Shown here: piece by piece, positions 7,663 through 17,689 of the stretch | How positions within the stretch are numbered: position 1 is the stretch's first letter | Layout of the letters: the number at the start of each line of letters is the position of its first letter | Assembly: GCF_000565285.1 (NCBI RefSeq) | Contig: NZ_APVL01000029.1 | Coordinates: forward strand, 1 to 40,333 | Direction: 5' to 3' | Source of the DNA: Cytobacillus firmus DS1 | GTDB taxonomy: Bacteria > Bacillota > Bacilli > Bacillales > Cytobacillaceae | DNA: 40,333 bases | Made by a program: the position numbers and the translations under genes | Notes under the pieces: generated by a model | Database searches by the model: none | The model's input: only the letters and a program-made list of their open reading frames with translations | Told to the model about the DNA's origin: nothing

Positions 7663-8283
7663 TTACTCCCCTCCTTCAATACTTCCTAAGAGATCCCAAA
7701 CGGAAGAGTCGATATAATAGTAATTTGATTCATGTTCATGGATGTGTTCATCATCAGAGTGCTGTTCCAGCTTTTTTAATTTCACATTGATTCTTATGGG
7801 CTCTTCTAAATCAGAATAATTCAAATCCGCTACCACCCTGAGGCTATCCTTCTCAAAAACCATCATACTCTTAATCATTTCGACTGACTCCAGTTTCCGA
7901 TTTCTGGAAATACGGTTCATAATTTCTTTAACAAGTTTTATTTTATTGGGTTCTTCATTTTCAAAGATATCCTCATTGTATTGCTCGAGTGTAAAAGCAT
8001 CAGGATAGAAGTCTTCCTGATTTAACATGGCCACAGCAAATAAATATTCAACAGCTGACTCTGGTTTTGAATACCTGTCATTTAAGTATTCAACAAACTC
8101 TTTACTTACCGGCGAATCAGACCATTTCCTGTTTACGGTGTCTTGTTCCTCTTTGACAATGTTTAGTGATTCATCCATTTCCTTAACTACATTTGAAATA
8201 TCAGGTGTAGTGATCTTTTTATAAATAAATAGCCCCAAAAAGACTACTAATAGAATGATGAACACTATAGCAATTTTTTTCAT
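7663..8283 (-). CDS. Single-pass membrane protein of the secretion block
   Basis: The 206-residue protein has one N-terminal hydrophobic helix (about residues 4-20) followed by a charged extracellular domain with a Ser-Asp-rich linker, a mixed alpha/beta region and a His-rich stretch (HSDDEHIHEHE) near the C-terminus that could bind metal. The N-in anchor and soluble domain are typical of accessory T4SS proteins of the VirB8/TcpC kind, but I see no specific motif for that family. It directly precedes the four-helix membrane gene. Confidence 0.6.
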   Translation of the reverse strand: MKKIAIVFIILLVVFLGLFIYKKITTPDISNVVKEMDESLNIVKEEQDTVNRKWSDSPVSKEFVEYLNDRYSKPESAVEYLFAVAMLNQEDFYPDAFTLEQYNEDIFENEEPNKIKLVKEIMNRISRNRKLESVEMIKSMMVFEKDSLRVVADLNYSDLEEPIRINVKLKKLEQHSDDEHIHEHESNYYYIDSSVWDLLGSIEGGE

Positions 8284-8374
8284 ATAGACCCCTTACTTTC
8301 CCATAAAAGTAAAAGAAAAATTTAATAGTAAATTATGATTCTAGTGAAATACCCAATCTATCATTTAATTCAAG

Positions 8375-8905
8375 TTATTCTTCAGGATTCTCTCCCGCTG
8401 CTACCAGCTGTTGCGCCAGGACCTTCCAATCGTTCGCTATTACTGCTTGTTCTTGTTTGATAGCCAAGAACTCTACTCTAAAAGGATCCTTCGCAATTTC
8501 TTGATCAGGATTATTGGCTTCATCAATGGTGTTTAAGAGCAATTGATGAGAACGATTGACGAGAGCTAACAACTGTTGGTGGACTTGAAATAGCTCTGGT
8601 TTAACGTTCAAGCTTTCAACACTTTTTATAAGAGCATTAGATTCCTTAATTTGCTCTTTTAATACTTTTGCAAACTGCTCATTGCTATACTCTTGTGTAT
8701 AGATGCCATCAAGTCCATTATTATAGACTCCTAGAATGCTATTCATATCTTCAATTGTTCCTTGCAGAGATTTATTGTACTCCTCAAGATACGCCCTATT
8801 CTCTTCTGTTACCTTGACCTTTGCTTCATCATCTTTCCCAAATGAACAAGCTGATAGAGTGCCGATCATTAAAAAACAAAGGATTATGAATGCAAACTTT
8901 TTCAT
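8375..8905 (-). CDS. Lipoprotein, helical, secretion-associated
   Basis: The 176-residue protein has a classic lipoprotein signal (MKKFAFIILCFLMIGTLSAC, lipobox LSAC) and a mature region predicted as long amphipathic helices with many Gln, Asn and Glu residues. No catalytic motif is visible. It follows the dual-hydrolase gene by 42 bases, with AGGGAAATCT upstream of its ATG. Lipoproteins at this place in Gram-positive conjugation operons are often surface or exclusion factors, but that is inference. Confidence 0.7.
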   Translation of the reverse strand: MKKFAFIILCFLMIGTLSACSFGKDDEAKVKVTEENRAYLEEYNKSLQGTIEDMNSILGVYNNGLDGIYTQEYSNEQFAKVLKEQIKESNALIKSVESLNVKPELFQVHQQLLALVNRSHQLLLNTIDEANNPDQEIAKDPFRVEFLAIKQEQAVIANDWKVLAQQLVAAGENPEE

Positions 8906-8947
8906 AGATTTCCCTCCATAAGGGGATAGTTTTCTATCCCCTTCAAA

Positions 8948-11158
8948 TTATTTTTCAGGCGGAGTTGGAATATATAATAAGGGATTCTTAGCGTTCGATT
9001 TCCCTGCATTCCAACTAGGCTGATGAATCTCAAAGTGCAAATGCTTCCCATAGGACTCACCTGTATTTCCCATATAACCTATGAAATCACCTTTTTTTAC
9101 GGTTTTCCCTTGCGCTAATCCACGTTGGGCTAAATGAGCATAAACCGTTTCAAATTCAACACCGTCTATTTTATGTTTTATATAAACAACATTGCCGTAG
9201 GAGCTAGAAAGATAAGATCTACTCACCACACCATCAGCAGCAGCAACTACAGGCACCGTAGGCCTTCCGCCGCCACCAATATCCACTCCATAATGAGTTC
9301 CTCCTGATCGATTTCCGAATCCTGATGTTATTCGGCCGGTTGTAGGGAAAGTAAAACTACCTTCAGCAACTGGAATGGAACCGCCACTTGGAAGACCATT
9401 CTTAAACATAATTCCTCGGTTATAAACTTCATTCACATAGGAATTGGAATGGTTATAGCTCCGAATAGCTTTCTTGATTTTAGCTTCATCTTCTTTTTTA
9501 TAGCCGCTGGCAGCTAAGTAATTCGCTGCAGTAAAAGCGGCATCTTCTAGTTCCCAGGGAGAGGCCTTACCATTGTTATTAGCATCAATCCCATACCCAC
9601 CATGCTTCTTTATTTGCTGAACACTTGATAATAGATCAACTACTAGATTAAGTGGCCCTTCTATATTTCCTAATCTAGTAACCGAAAGTCCATTTCCGCC
9701 TTTGTATGACCAGCCGAGCCAGGTTAATCCCATGAACTGAAAGTGGCCTTTAGCCCCAACGCTTGACCCCTTACTTGGGTCTGTTGCGGCCGGGTTTGTA
9801 CTGAACTCAGTTTCTTGGGCATGTATTGATGCTAATATCCACCAATCCACGTTATATGCTGCAGCCGCTCGTTCATATAGCTCTTTATATTCCTCCGGAT
9901 ACCATCCACCACCGCCGGATCCGACAAGTCCGCTAAATGCTGATCCTTTTAAATTTGGCCCAATACACGAAGCGGCATTCATCAAATTTTTATAGTAACA
10001 CTCAATTAATCCTTCAAAATCGATTGTGAATTTTGGGAAGGTGTCATCTATTTCTTTTAGCTGTTCTAACACATATTCCAGGTCTTTAGGTTTCACCAAT
10101 CTGGCAAGTATACCTTCCGGATTATCGACAATAAGAAAAGAGAGAAGAGCTTCTCCGTTGTATGAAACGTTTGGAGATCCTGAGTCATCAAGTTGATATA
10201 ATGTGTATTTTTTAAACGTATCTACAGTACATTCTTCAGTTAATTGGGTTCCTTCTTTTACCCAATCACCGGTACTTAACGAATAGGAGAAAAAAGCGGT
10301 TGCATACATAGCACTAGCTTCAGTTACAACCTGTCTACTAGGCAAATCTTTCGTTGTAAAAGCCGTGCTGCTTTCAATTTTGTATTCAATCTCATCCTTA
10401 TCTTCTGGTTTAGCATTTATGCCATCTGTATTCGTATTCACTGGCCGCTTACAGGTAGTGACGGTCTTTGTCATTACCTTTTCCCCTGAAGAAGTTCCAT
10501 ACTCGTATTCCACTTGCATAGTAGGATCCTTGAAGTAATAATCGATTTCTTGATTGATTACATTGTAAAAATAGGTATGGGCCTTCTGCCTATCCGCCTT
10601 TGTTTTCATAGGCTGATTCTTATATTTTTTATGCCAAGGCACATATGTTTTAGATTTAAGAGACTTATAGGAATATAATGCTGGAGGAATAGCATCACTC
10701 GGTCTGATCATATCTAAAACTTGAGCTATGTATGATTGATTAACAGGTTGATAAGGAGACTGGCTTTGACCAGAGCTCAATACGCTATATAAGTCACTTC
10801 CGACTTCTTCAGAGCGATCGTCAATGACTTCTTTTATGGTTTGATCAAACAGCTTTTCTGCTTCATTCCTTTCGCCTCCCCGGCCAAACGTATCAAACTG
10901 AACCACGCTCTCCATAATAATCAACAATAGGATAATCAGTAAGATGATGAGGAAGGCGTATGGACCGATAAAACCAACAACCGACTTAATGATAGCAGGG
11001 ATGAGTTTTTGAAGAACCATCTTTAAAAGCTTGTATTGCGCCTTTAAGCCCTTAACAAACATGTTTCTTACCCTCTTGTTCTTAAGAGCACTCTTCCCGA
11101 TATTAGCCATCTGGCCAGCGGTTTGTTTTCCTATATCATTACTATTTTGATCGTTCAA
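8948..11158 (-). CDS. VirB1-like dual cell-wall hydrolase (lytic transglycosylase plus M23 peptidase)
   Basis: The 736-residue protein has a cytosolic basic start, one membrane anchor at about residues 60-85, a large extracellular linker, then two wall-degrading domains. The first (about residues 420-580) has the SLT-like pattern WWILASIHAQETEFS with a candidate catalytic Glu, then GAKGHFQFM. The second (about 605-730) is an M23 metallopeptidase with THYGVDIGGG and HLHFEIH, giving the zinc ligands. In Gram-positive T4SSs such two-domain proteins open the peptidoglycan for the channel. The ATG is 15 bases after the VirB6-like gene, with AAGGAGGG upstream. Confidence 0.9.
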   Translation of the reverse strand: MNDQNSNDIGKQTAGQMANIGKSALKNKRVRNMFVKGLKAQYKLLKMVLQKLIPAIIKSVVGFIGPYAFLIILLIILLLIIMESVVQFDTFGRGGERNEAEKLFDQTIKEVIDDRSEEVGSDLYSVLSSGQSQSPYQPVNQSYIAQVLDMIRPSDAIPPALYSYKSLKSKTYVPWHKKYKNQPMKTKADRQKAHTYFYNVINQEIDYYFKDPTMQVEYEYGTSSGEKVMTKTVTTCKRPVNTNTDGINAKPEDKDEIEYKIESSTAFTTKDLPSRQVVTEASAMYATAFFSYSLSTGDWVKEGTQLTEECTVDTFKKYTLYQLDDSGSPNVSYNGEALLSFLIVDNPEGILARLVKPKDLEYVLEQLKEIDDTFPKFTIDFEGLIECYYKNLMNAASCIGPNLKGSAFSGLVGSGGGGWYPEEYKELYERAAAAYNVDWWILASIHAQETEFSTNPAATDPSKGSSVGAKGHFQFMGLTWLGWSYKGGNGLSVTRLGNIEGPLNLVVDLLSSVQQIKKHGGYGIDANNNGKASPWELEDAAFTAANYLAASGYKKEDEAKIKKAIRSYNHSNSYVNEVYNRGIMFKNGLPSGGSIPVAEGSFTFPTTGRITSGFGNRSGGTHYGVDIGGGGRPTVPVVAAADGVVSRSYLSSSYGNVVYIKHKIDGVEFETVYAHLAQRGLAQGKTVKKGDFIGYMGNTGESYGKHLHFEIHQPSWNAGKSNAKNPLLYIPTPPEK

Positions 11159-11173
11159 ACTATCCCTCCTTTC

Positions 11174-13162
11174 TTAAGAGAATCCTCTATGCCGGTTTTG
11201 ATTAGCAGGAACCCATCCTCCCATTTTTTGTATACCGTCTGCTACTCTATCACCAGTTGATTGACTAATAGGATGATTATTTCTATCCATTAAACCTGCC
11301 TGGAAGTAGCTATCCGGATTGACCCGGGATGTATCGAAAGATGAATCAACTAATCTATAATTATTTGGACCGCCTAACATGGCACCGGTGGTTTGTTGTA
11401 AATATCCGGTCGGATTGTTTAGCGGGTTTTGAGGTAGAGAATACCCTCCAGCTCCATTGGCTTTTAGTCCTTCAGGTGAATTAAAGCGGTAACCGATTTC
11501 CCTAAAGGACCCATTTTTCAGTGAAGGATCTGCTTCTCCTAATGGACTAATTCTTTCAAAGTTATCGTTACCTTTATCCATATATAGGCCACTGCCTTTG
11601 TTATCTTGGATCCATTTTAAATCGGCCCCAGGATACATATCTTTTAATCGGTCCAGACTAAGCCCACCAAATCCTCCTAATTCTTGAGAATTAAGTAAGC
11701 GACTTCTAGAAACCCCGCTTAAAGCATGTCCTATATTTCTTCCTGCTTCCCCTTTTCCAACCAATGCTCCAGCTGTTTCACCAAGATTGCCGAAAAACTC
11801 TTTCCGCTTCCCAATATCGTTAAAGGTGTTTTTAATTCCGCCATTATCTTTTAGGTCACCAATCAATCCTTTAGAATTCACCCCAAAAGCTGCAACATTT
11901 CGTGAACCCTGAAGAAGACCCCCGGCTAATCCACTCCCTGCTTTCATTCCTAGTACGGCTCCCGATGGGCCTAACACCAAACCTGCGGTCCCCCCAATCA
12001 CTCCACCTAAACCTCCAACCCCTTTTTTCATCCCGCTCCATAGTCTCGAATTCTTCCCATCCGCTAGAGCACTAATTTTTGTACGGCCTTGATGACTAAT
12101 ATTATTTTGTTGAAGGGATGGCGCTTTCTTCATATATTTAGAAAGAGAAGCTGCTGTGGCTAATGTTTTAACACCCATCATTCCCGTCTTTTCCATCGCA
12201 GAGTTAGCATCTGAAAGATGAAGCCAAGAAGTAATCATACCCGTTAATGGGATGAACATTATTAACATGACCATTTTAAAGACGGTTCCATTTACTCCGC
12301 TTAACAGCGTGGAAAATAACAGGAAAATAGTTAGTAATAGTCCATGAAAACTTTGAAGAAAGACAATGCCAATTAGATCTCTCACCCAGGAATTAAACAT
12401 TTTACTCGTAGAACTAAACATTAATGACATTCCGGCAACCGGGCCCAACACTAGCAGCATAAGAATCATAATCTTTCTAAAGATATAAATGAAATTCATA
12501 AATAGAGCTAATATCCATTCAGCGAAAAAAACTACTATATCGGTAAAGGTGAATTTCGAATTGCTTGTCATCATGCTAAGGGAATCAAATTTTAATCCAT
12601 GAGAATCCATTAATCCTTTAAAACCGCTTAAAATACCTGCATTCAGGGAGAAAAGAGTTTCGATTATGAGATCAAAAGAATAAATAAAAACGGTAACAAC
12701 CAACCACATTTTTACCTTCTCCCAGAACTCTGCTCTTTGAGCTCCCCCTACTCCACTGAATGCAAGTTTCAGAGATGATATAAGCATGGATAATAGTAAA
12801 ATGATTGAAAAAACACTTTTGATATAATCAGTGAGAGGGGTAATAATTTTGTCAAATTCCTTCTGAGTAAAAATTCCATACACAAGAGTAGAGTCACTGG
12901 TGTCATTCCAGATACAATGAGGATTACCAAATACTAAAGTCGATAATGAATTAATCCCAGCAACTCCTAAGGCTGAATTAATAAAATCAATCGTATACGA
13001 CTCAACAAGGGATGCATCCTCCTCTTTATACTTTTCTATTTTTTTTTGTGTGGAATCGTTATATATTTCTTTCCCGCAGCTATGCGACTCTATTGAGTTG
13101 GCCAGAGCTGGTGTATTCACAAAAAGGAGCATAAATATTAAAAGGATTATGATTTTCTTCAT
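11174..13162 (-). CDS. VirB6/TrbL-like channel protein, paralogue B
   Basis: The 662-residue protein starts with a signal peptide (MKKIIILLIFMLLFV) and a short outside segment with paired Cys residues, then six hydrophobic helices between about residues 100 and 320, as in TrbL/VirB6 proteins that form the inner-membrane channel. A long Gly- and Ser-rich soluble tail follows. It resembles the next gene along its whole length, for instance in the shared LVFGNP segment and the M-S-L-M-F motif. The ATG at 13162 has GGGAGGTG five bases upstream and is preferred over 13180. Confidence 0.8.
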   Translation of the reverse strand: MKKIIILLIFMLLFVNTPALANSIESHSCGKEIYNDSTQKKIEKYKEEDASLVESYTIDFINSALGVAGINSLSTLVFGNPHCIWNDTSDSTLVYGIFTQKEFDKIITPLTDYIKSVFSIILLLSMLISSLKLAFSGVGGAQRAEFWEKVKMWLVVTVFIYSFDLIIETLFSLNAGILSGFKGLMDSHGLKFDSLSMMTSNSKFTFTDIVVFFAEWILALFMNFIYIFRKIMILMLLVLGPVAGMSLMFSSTSKMFNSWVRDLIGIVFLQSFHGLLLTIFLLFSTLLSGVNGTVFKMVMLIMFIPLTGMITSWLHLSDANSAMEKTGMMGVKTLATAASLSKYMKKAPSLQQNNISHQGRTKISALADGKNSRLWSGMKKGVGGLGGVIGGTAGLVLGPSGAVLGMKAGSGLAGGLLQGSRNVAAFGVNSKGLIGDLKDNGGIKNTFNDIGKRKEFFGNLGETAGALVGKGEAGRNIGHALSGVSRSRLLNSQELGGFGGLSLDRLKDMYPGADLKWIQDNKGSGLYMDKGNDNFERISPLGEADPSLKNGSFREIGYRFNSPEGLKANGAGGYSLPQNPLNNPTGYLQQTTGAMLGGPNNYRLVDSSFDTSRVNPDSYFQAGLMDRNNHPISQSTGDRVADGIQKMGGWVPANQNRHRGFS

Positions 13163-13204
13163 GGATTCACCTCCCATCATTAAAGGAAGAGAAAATCGTA
13201 TGTG

Positions 13205-15724
13205 TTATACGATTTCTCTTCTTCTCTCGTTCACTTTTTTTCCTCTAGTACCACTCATGACCCAACCAGTCGCGCTCTTCATAGTGCTCTGAGTTCTATT
13301 TAATGTCTCTGCCATCCGATCACTGCCTGTATTCGCATTATGATTAAGCGCTGAATAGGCAACATACGCATCAGGATTTATTTTCGAAGCGTCAAATGTA
13401 GAATCGACAATCCGATTAGGGGATTGCGCCGCCACTAAAGTAGATTGGTCAATTATGCCGTCCCGGTTTCCTCCTCCTACAATATAGGAGTTGCCAGTTC
13501 TCATAAGATAAGGAGTTGATCCTGGCAGACCTACAGTTGTATTTTGAGGATGTCCCTCAAAGCCACCAGCTGTTGGAGTACTTACAGCATGATTCGGACT
13601 CTCTTGCATACCTGCACCTGGAACGGAACTGAGTGAACTGCCTGTATTTGCACTTGAACCAGGAATGAAGTTACTTCCTGTATGAACCGGTAAAGTGCCT
13701 CCTGGAGCTTGTAACGAAGTTCTCATAATTCCTGGCCCCATAGCTGCACCTAATGCATTAGCTGTTATATTAGAAGCCATAGAGGTAGTCGCAGTACCAC
13801 TGCTTTGCGTATTTAGCCCACTATTGAAACCTTGTGTATCATTCGATAGGCGATAACTCCCGTTAGGTTGCAGTTGGGGAACCCCTTGTTGTGCATGTCC
13901 CAATCTAAAAGAAGTAGCTCTGACTGAACCGTTTTTCAGAGATGAATCTGCTGCTCCCTTTATCCCTACTTGAGACCATTGCCCACTTTGATCCTTCATA
14001 TAAAAGGCTGATGAGCGATTTGTTTGGACATTCATTACCTCTGCCCCAGGATTTAGCTTAGAAAGCTGTTCCCATGTCTGGCCACCTGCCCCACCTATAG
14101 CTGGAGAAGCATGTGTTAGATCATTTCGGGAGACACCGCTTAGCCCATGGCCAATTCTTCTTCCCATCTGGCTTAACGCTTGTGATCCTGTCATACTCCC
14201 TATTGACTCACCAAGATTTCCTGCAAATTCTCTTCTTCGGTCAAGGTTACCCATAAAGGCTCTGAAACCAGATCCATCAGCACCACTGTAAGCAGCCGCT
14301 TCTTTTACAGTGCTAAACGTATTCATCAATCCTGCAGCTGTCCCTCTGGAACCCTGTAACACACCTTCAGCAACTTTCTGTCCAGCTTTTGCGCCAGCCA
14401 TAATTCCTAAAGGATTCATCGTCACTGCTCCAGCGGCACCACCAATGAATGCACCGACAGCTCCGGTACCTTTCTTTACTGCTTGCCAAGTTGAAGAGTT
14501 TGACCCCGTAGCTAAAGCCGAAATCCTTGTGGACTGGGAATCACTACCTCCACCCGCATTAATTAAACTGTTTTCTGCGGATGAAGCAAGCGTTGAATTC
14601 GATCCAAAAGTTGAAAGGTTTCCCCCTCGAATGATGTTCCCGGCCTGGTTTGCTACCATCATGGTAGTCATAATACCGCCTAATCCTGTCATGGTTAGCG
14701 CTTGTCCAAGTTTAGTAGAAGAATCTCCAATGTTTAACCATCTAGAAATCATTCCACTGACAGGGATAAACATCATCATTAATCCTAACTTCATGATTAC
14801 TCCTGCTCCTAGAGCTGAAAAGGAAGCAAAAGCGAATAACACAATGGCATGGATTGATTGGAGGAATGTATTTCCAATCAACTCTTTAGTCCATACCCCG
14901 AAAAATCCTCTGGACTTATTGAACATCAGTGAATAAGCGGCAATTGGTCCCATAACCAAAAGGACAAGGATAATGATTTTTCTAGATATATAGACAAAGT
15001 TCAGGATTGCAGACAAAGTCCATTCTGCTAAAAAAGTTATGATCAAGGACATTACACCAAATACATTTTTCATATCCTCAAATCCAGAAATTATAGAAAC
15101 TCCGTCGATTTCAACGCCACTTTTGGTTAGAACATCCCTGATCCCTATAATGACAGCTGTATTTAAGCCGAAAATGATATTGGTAAACTGAGTAAAAAAC
15201 ACCATGAATAATGCAGATACAATCCACATCTTAGAGTCCTGCCAGAAGTCAGCTCTCGATTGCGGATTCATGGAATTAAAACCTAACTTTAAGGCAGAAA
15301 GCAGAATCGCAAGTGTCAATATCGCAACATACGCACCGGCAAACAATTTAAGCATAGGATCAATAATTTTCTCTCTTTCCTTGACCGTAAAAATACCATC
15401 ATTTGAAAGAGTGTCATTTTTATCCATCCAAACGCAGTAGGGATTACCAAAGACCAGAGTGTTAAGTCCGGCAATTCCTCCGATATTAAACATGTTTTCT
15501 ACCTGACTTACCATGAACTTTTCCGCCATATTGGCATCATTTTCTTTAAAGTCTTTAATCTTTTCATTTACTTTCTTATCAATCAAGGGATTTCCGCATG
15601 ACCAAGTGTATGAAGGAACAAACTCAGAATTCTCACTTGTCTTTGATTCAGCAAAAGCAGAAGCAGGAAAAACCGAACTTAGAATGCAAAATATCAGGAG
15701 AGATAATAGGATAGTCTTTTTCAT
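13205..15724 (-). CDS. VirB6/TrbL-like channel protein, paralogue A
   Basis: This 839-residue protein has a signal peptide ending near AFAES, an outside region with conserved Cys residues (WSCGNPLIDKKV and GNPYCVWMD), six membrane helices from about 130 to 345, and a long low-complexity Gly-, Ser-, Asn- and Thr-rich tail. It aligns with the neighbour at 11174-13162 through the membrane core and the R-N-I-G-H-A/G-L-S-G-V-S-R block, so the pair arose by tandem duplication, with the tail expanded here. Channel proteins with a cytosolic or surface tail are typical of Gram-positive T4SSs. It follows the VirB4 gene with a 12-base gap. Confidence 0.8.
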   Translation of the reverse strand: MKKTILLSLLIFCILSSVFPASAFAESKTSENSEFVPSYTWSCGNPLIDKKVNEKIKDFKENDANMAEKFMVSQVENMFNIGGIAGLNTLVFGNPYCVWMDKNDTLSNDGIFTVKEREKIIDPMLKLFAGAYVAILTLAILLSALKLGFNSMNPQSRADFWQDSKMWIVSALFMVFFTQFTNIIFGLNTAVIIGIRDVLTKSGVEIDGVSIISGFEDMKNVFGVMSLIITFLAEWTLSAILNFVYISRKIIILVLLVMGPIAAYSLMFNKSRGFFGVWTKELIGNTFLQSIHAIVLFAFASFSALGAGVIMKLGLMMMFIPVSGMISRWLNIGDSSTKLGQALTMTGLGGIMTTMMVANQAGNIIRGGNLSTFGSNSTLASSAENSLINAGGGSDSQSTRISALATGSNSSTWQAVKKGTGAVGAFIGGAAGAVTMNPLGIMAGAKAGQKVAEGVLQGSRGTAAGLMNTFSTVKEAAAYSGADGSGFRAFMGNLDRRREFAGNLGESIGSMTGSQALSQMGRRIGHGLSGVSRNDLTHASPAIGGAGGQTWEQLSKLNPGAEVMNVQTNRSSAFYMKDQSGQWSQVGIKGAADSSLKNGSVRATSFRLGHAQQGVPQLQPNGSYRLSNDTQGFNSGLNTQSSGTATTSMASNITANALGAAMGPGIMRTSLQAPGGTLPVHTGSNFIPGSSANTGSSLSSVPGAGMQESPNHAVSTPTAGGFEGHPQNTTVGLPGSTPYLMRTGNSYIVGGGNRDGIIDQSTLVAAQSPNRIVDSTFDASKINPDAYVAYSALNHNANTGSDRMAETLNRTQSTMKSATGWVMSGTRGKKVNERRREIV

Positions 15725-15736
15725 TTCCTACCTCAC

Positions 15737-17689
15737 TTAACTTCCCACACTGATATTCTGATTCGTGTTAAGGTATACCCATTCATCAGGAGTGGGTTCA
15801 CTCCGAAAATAAACGATCTCCTTACCCGCTTTTAAAAGCACATCCCCTGTATCAGCAGTACGTATCATTTGGCCAACTTCTTCTGAAAAGCGGAAGGTCT
15901 CAAGAATCGGCTCAATGTCTTGATCTGATTGTTTTAGAAAGGCCACCGTATTTAATTGAGCGATAATATCCTGTGCTTCTTGGCTTCGATGAAACATTTC
16001 ATATCGCTGAGAAACGATGGTCATGCTTACATTCCATTTCCGTCCCCTCGCAGACAAAAGCTTAAAGAACTCCAACATACTAGGATACTTAAGCTGCATC
16101 CAGAACTCATCGGCCACAACCCGCTTTTTTGTTTTAGGATCGTTTTTGATAAAACGATTCCAGGTCCAAATATTTAGAACATGTTGCGCTAAGGGCCTCT
16201 CAATTCCATTCGAGGAAAGCCTTGAGATATCAAAGCAGATAATTGGCGCAGTATCTAAATCAACATCTTGCTCCGTAATTAATTCCGTTTGGCCATCAAA
16301 CATTCCAAATGCCCGCCCAGCTGTAAAGAGGGTAATTACGCTTTTTAACTCCTCTAAGTTAGGTGTTCCTTCCTTCATCCTCTTTTCAATTTCATGTAGG
16401 ACGTCGGAAATGGTTGGCATCTCAACATATCTTTTAAGCCAGATAATGTTTCCTTGCTCATCGACTTCTTGTTGCTGTATAAACAGGGATTCTGGGTCTT
16501 CTGTAATTCCCTTGTCGTGATAGAGTAAATTTAGTATTTCATCTAGAATTCCTAACTCTGTAGGAGTTAAGCTTGCACCTGCTACCCCAGTGGCAGCTTC
16601 TTTCATGACTTTAAAAAACTCGATGGCTTCTTTAACCTTTTCATTAATGTTTACTTTTTCCAGGATGTATTCGTCTTCTGTATTTTTGTTTATTACTTCT
16701 TTTTCAACATATATATCTAATGGGTTGATTCTGCTGCTTTTTCCTTTATAGGTGTCCGATCTTAATTCGATGACACACCCACCTAAGGCACGAGTCAATC
16801 CTGTGTATTCGGGCTCAACATCAAAAATCACAACTCTGTTTATTCCATCACTGAAGCCACGACCAATAATTTGCTTAACAAAAACACCCTTACCGGCTCC
16901 AGACTCCCCAAAAATGCCCACATTATAATTGTTAAGTTTCTTATCAAAGTTGTTGTAATAAACGTATTCGTTCCCATACACACCAATTGGCATCCCACCG
17001 GTGTGGTTCAGTTTAGAAGAGGTGTGTGGGAAGATGGCGGTTAAAGCAGTTTGATCTAGATTTCTAGAGGTGTTAGCTAAAAAATTATTTCCAAGAGGCA
17101 ACGTACAAAGAAATCCTTCCCTTTGCCGGCCATAAGCATTAATTAACTCAATGGATTCACCACCCAATGTGGTTTCGACATCAACACATTTTTGGTTCAA
17201 CTCAGTAAGTGAATCTGCATAAACCGTAGCTGTAATACTTGCATAGTATAGTCCGTTTTGATTGTTACGGATTTGATCCCTTAAAAACTTACTATCTTGA
17301 AGTTTTTGCATTGATTCTTCCATTCTTGCACCATTCTCATTTTTAGCGGCAGAGTGGAATACCGTTTCAAGCTGGTCTATCTTATTTTTCAATTTCCTTA
17401 CGGCCTCAGTACGATGGAATGGTTCAACAAGCACCGATACATCAATGTCATTTCCCATAAATAATCCTTCTAGCCAATTAATACGAACTGTTCTGGGGTA
17501 ACCACTTGGTTTCACAAAGATGGTTCTGCCATATTTGATATTCCCTAATCCTGATTGAATGGTGAAATAGTCATCTAAAAAAGTTACTCCATCATTTAAA
17601 GCATTATCTATTAAGGAAGGAAACGATAATTCTTTATCGTTATTAACTGGCTTCGGAGACTCCAGCTGTTTCTTCTTGAACAGTTTCAT
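15737..17689 (-). CDS. virB4: VirB4-family T4SS ATPase
   Basis: The 650-residue protein has Walker A GESGAGKG at residues 261-268, a Walker B region VVADEFWMQL near residue 525, and a conserved MTIVSQRYEMF block downstream that matches the VirB4/TraE C-terminal ATPase. Such ATPases energise assembly and substrate transfer. It lacks some of the usual N-terminal VirB4 domain, which seems to be carried by the upstream gene at 17643-18569. The two overlap by 47 bases, so they are translated in coupled fashion. Confidence 0.9.
   Translation of the reverse strand: MKLFKKKQLESPKPVNNDKELSFPSLIDNALNDGVTFLDDYFTIQSGLGNIKYGRTIFVKPSGYPRTVRINWLEGLFMGNDIDVSVLVEPFHRTEAVRKLKNKIDQLETVFHSAAKNENGARMEESMQKLQDSKFLRDQIRNNQNGLYYASITATVYADSLTELNQKCVDVETTLGGESIELINAYGRQREGFLCTLPLGNNFLANTSRNLDQTALTAIFPHTSSKLNHTGGMPIGVYGNEYVYYNNFDKKLNNYNVGIFGESGAGKGVFVKQIIGRGFSDGINRVVIFDVEPEYTGLTRALGGCVIELRSDTYKGKSSRINPLDIYVEKEVINKNTEDEYILEKVNINEKVKEAIEFFKVMKEAATGVAGASLTPTELGILDEILNLLYHDKGITEDPESLFIQQQEVDEQGNIIWLKRYVEMPTISDVLHEIEKRMKEGTPNLEELKSVITLFTAGRAFGMFDGQTELITEQDVDLDTAPIICFDISRLSSNGIERPLAQHVLNIWTWNRFIKNDPKTKKRVVADEFWMQLKYPSMLEFFKLLSARGRKWNVSMTIVSQRYEMFHRSQEAQDIIAQLNTVAFLKQSDQDIEPILETFRFSEEVGQMIRTADTGDVLLKAGKEIVYFRSEPTPDEWVYLNTNQNISVGS

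Noticed and set aside
14310..14936. A 208-codon open frame on the plus strand
   Set aside because: It lies fully antisense within the VirB6-like gene, is Pro- and Ala-rich in the way of antisense frames of Gly-rich genes, and has no ribosome site or promoter I can see.
16017..16520. A 167-codon plus-strand open frame
   Set aside because: It is antisense to the VirB4 ATPase between Walker A and the C-terminal block.
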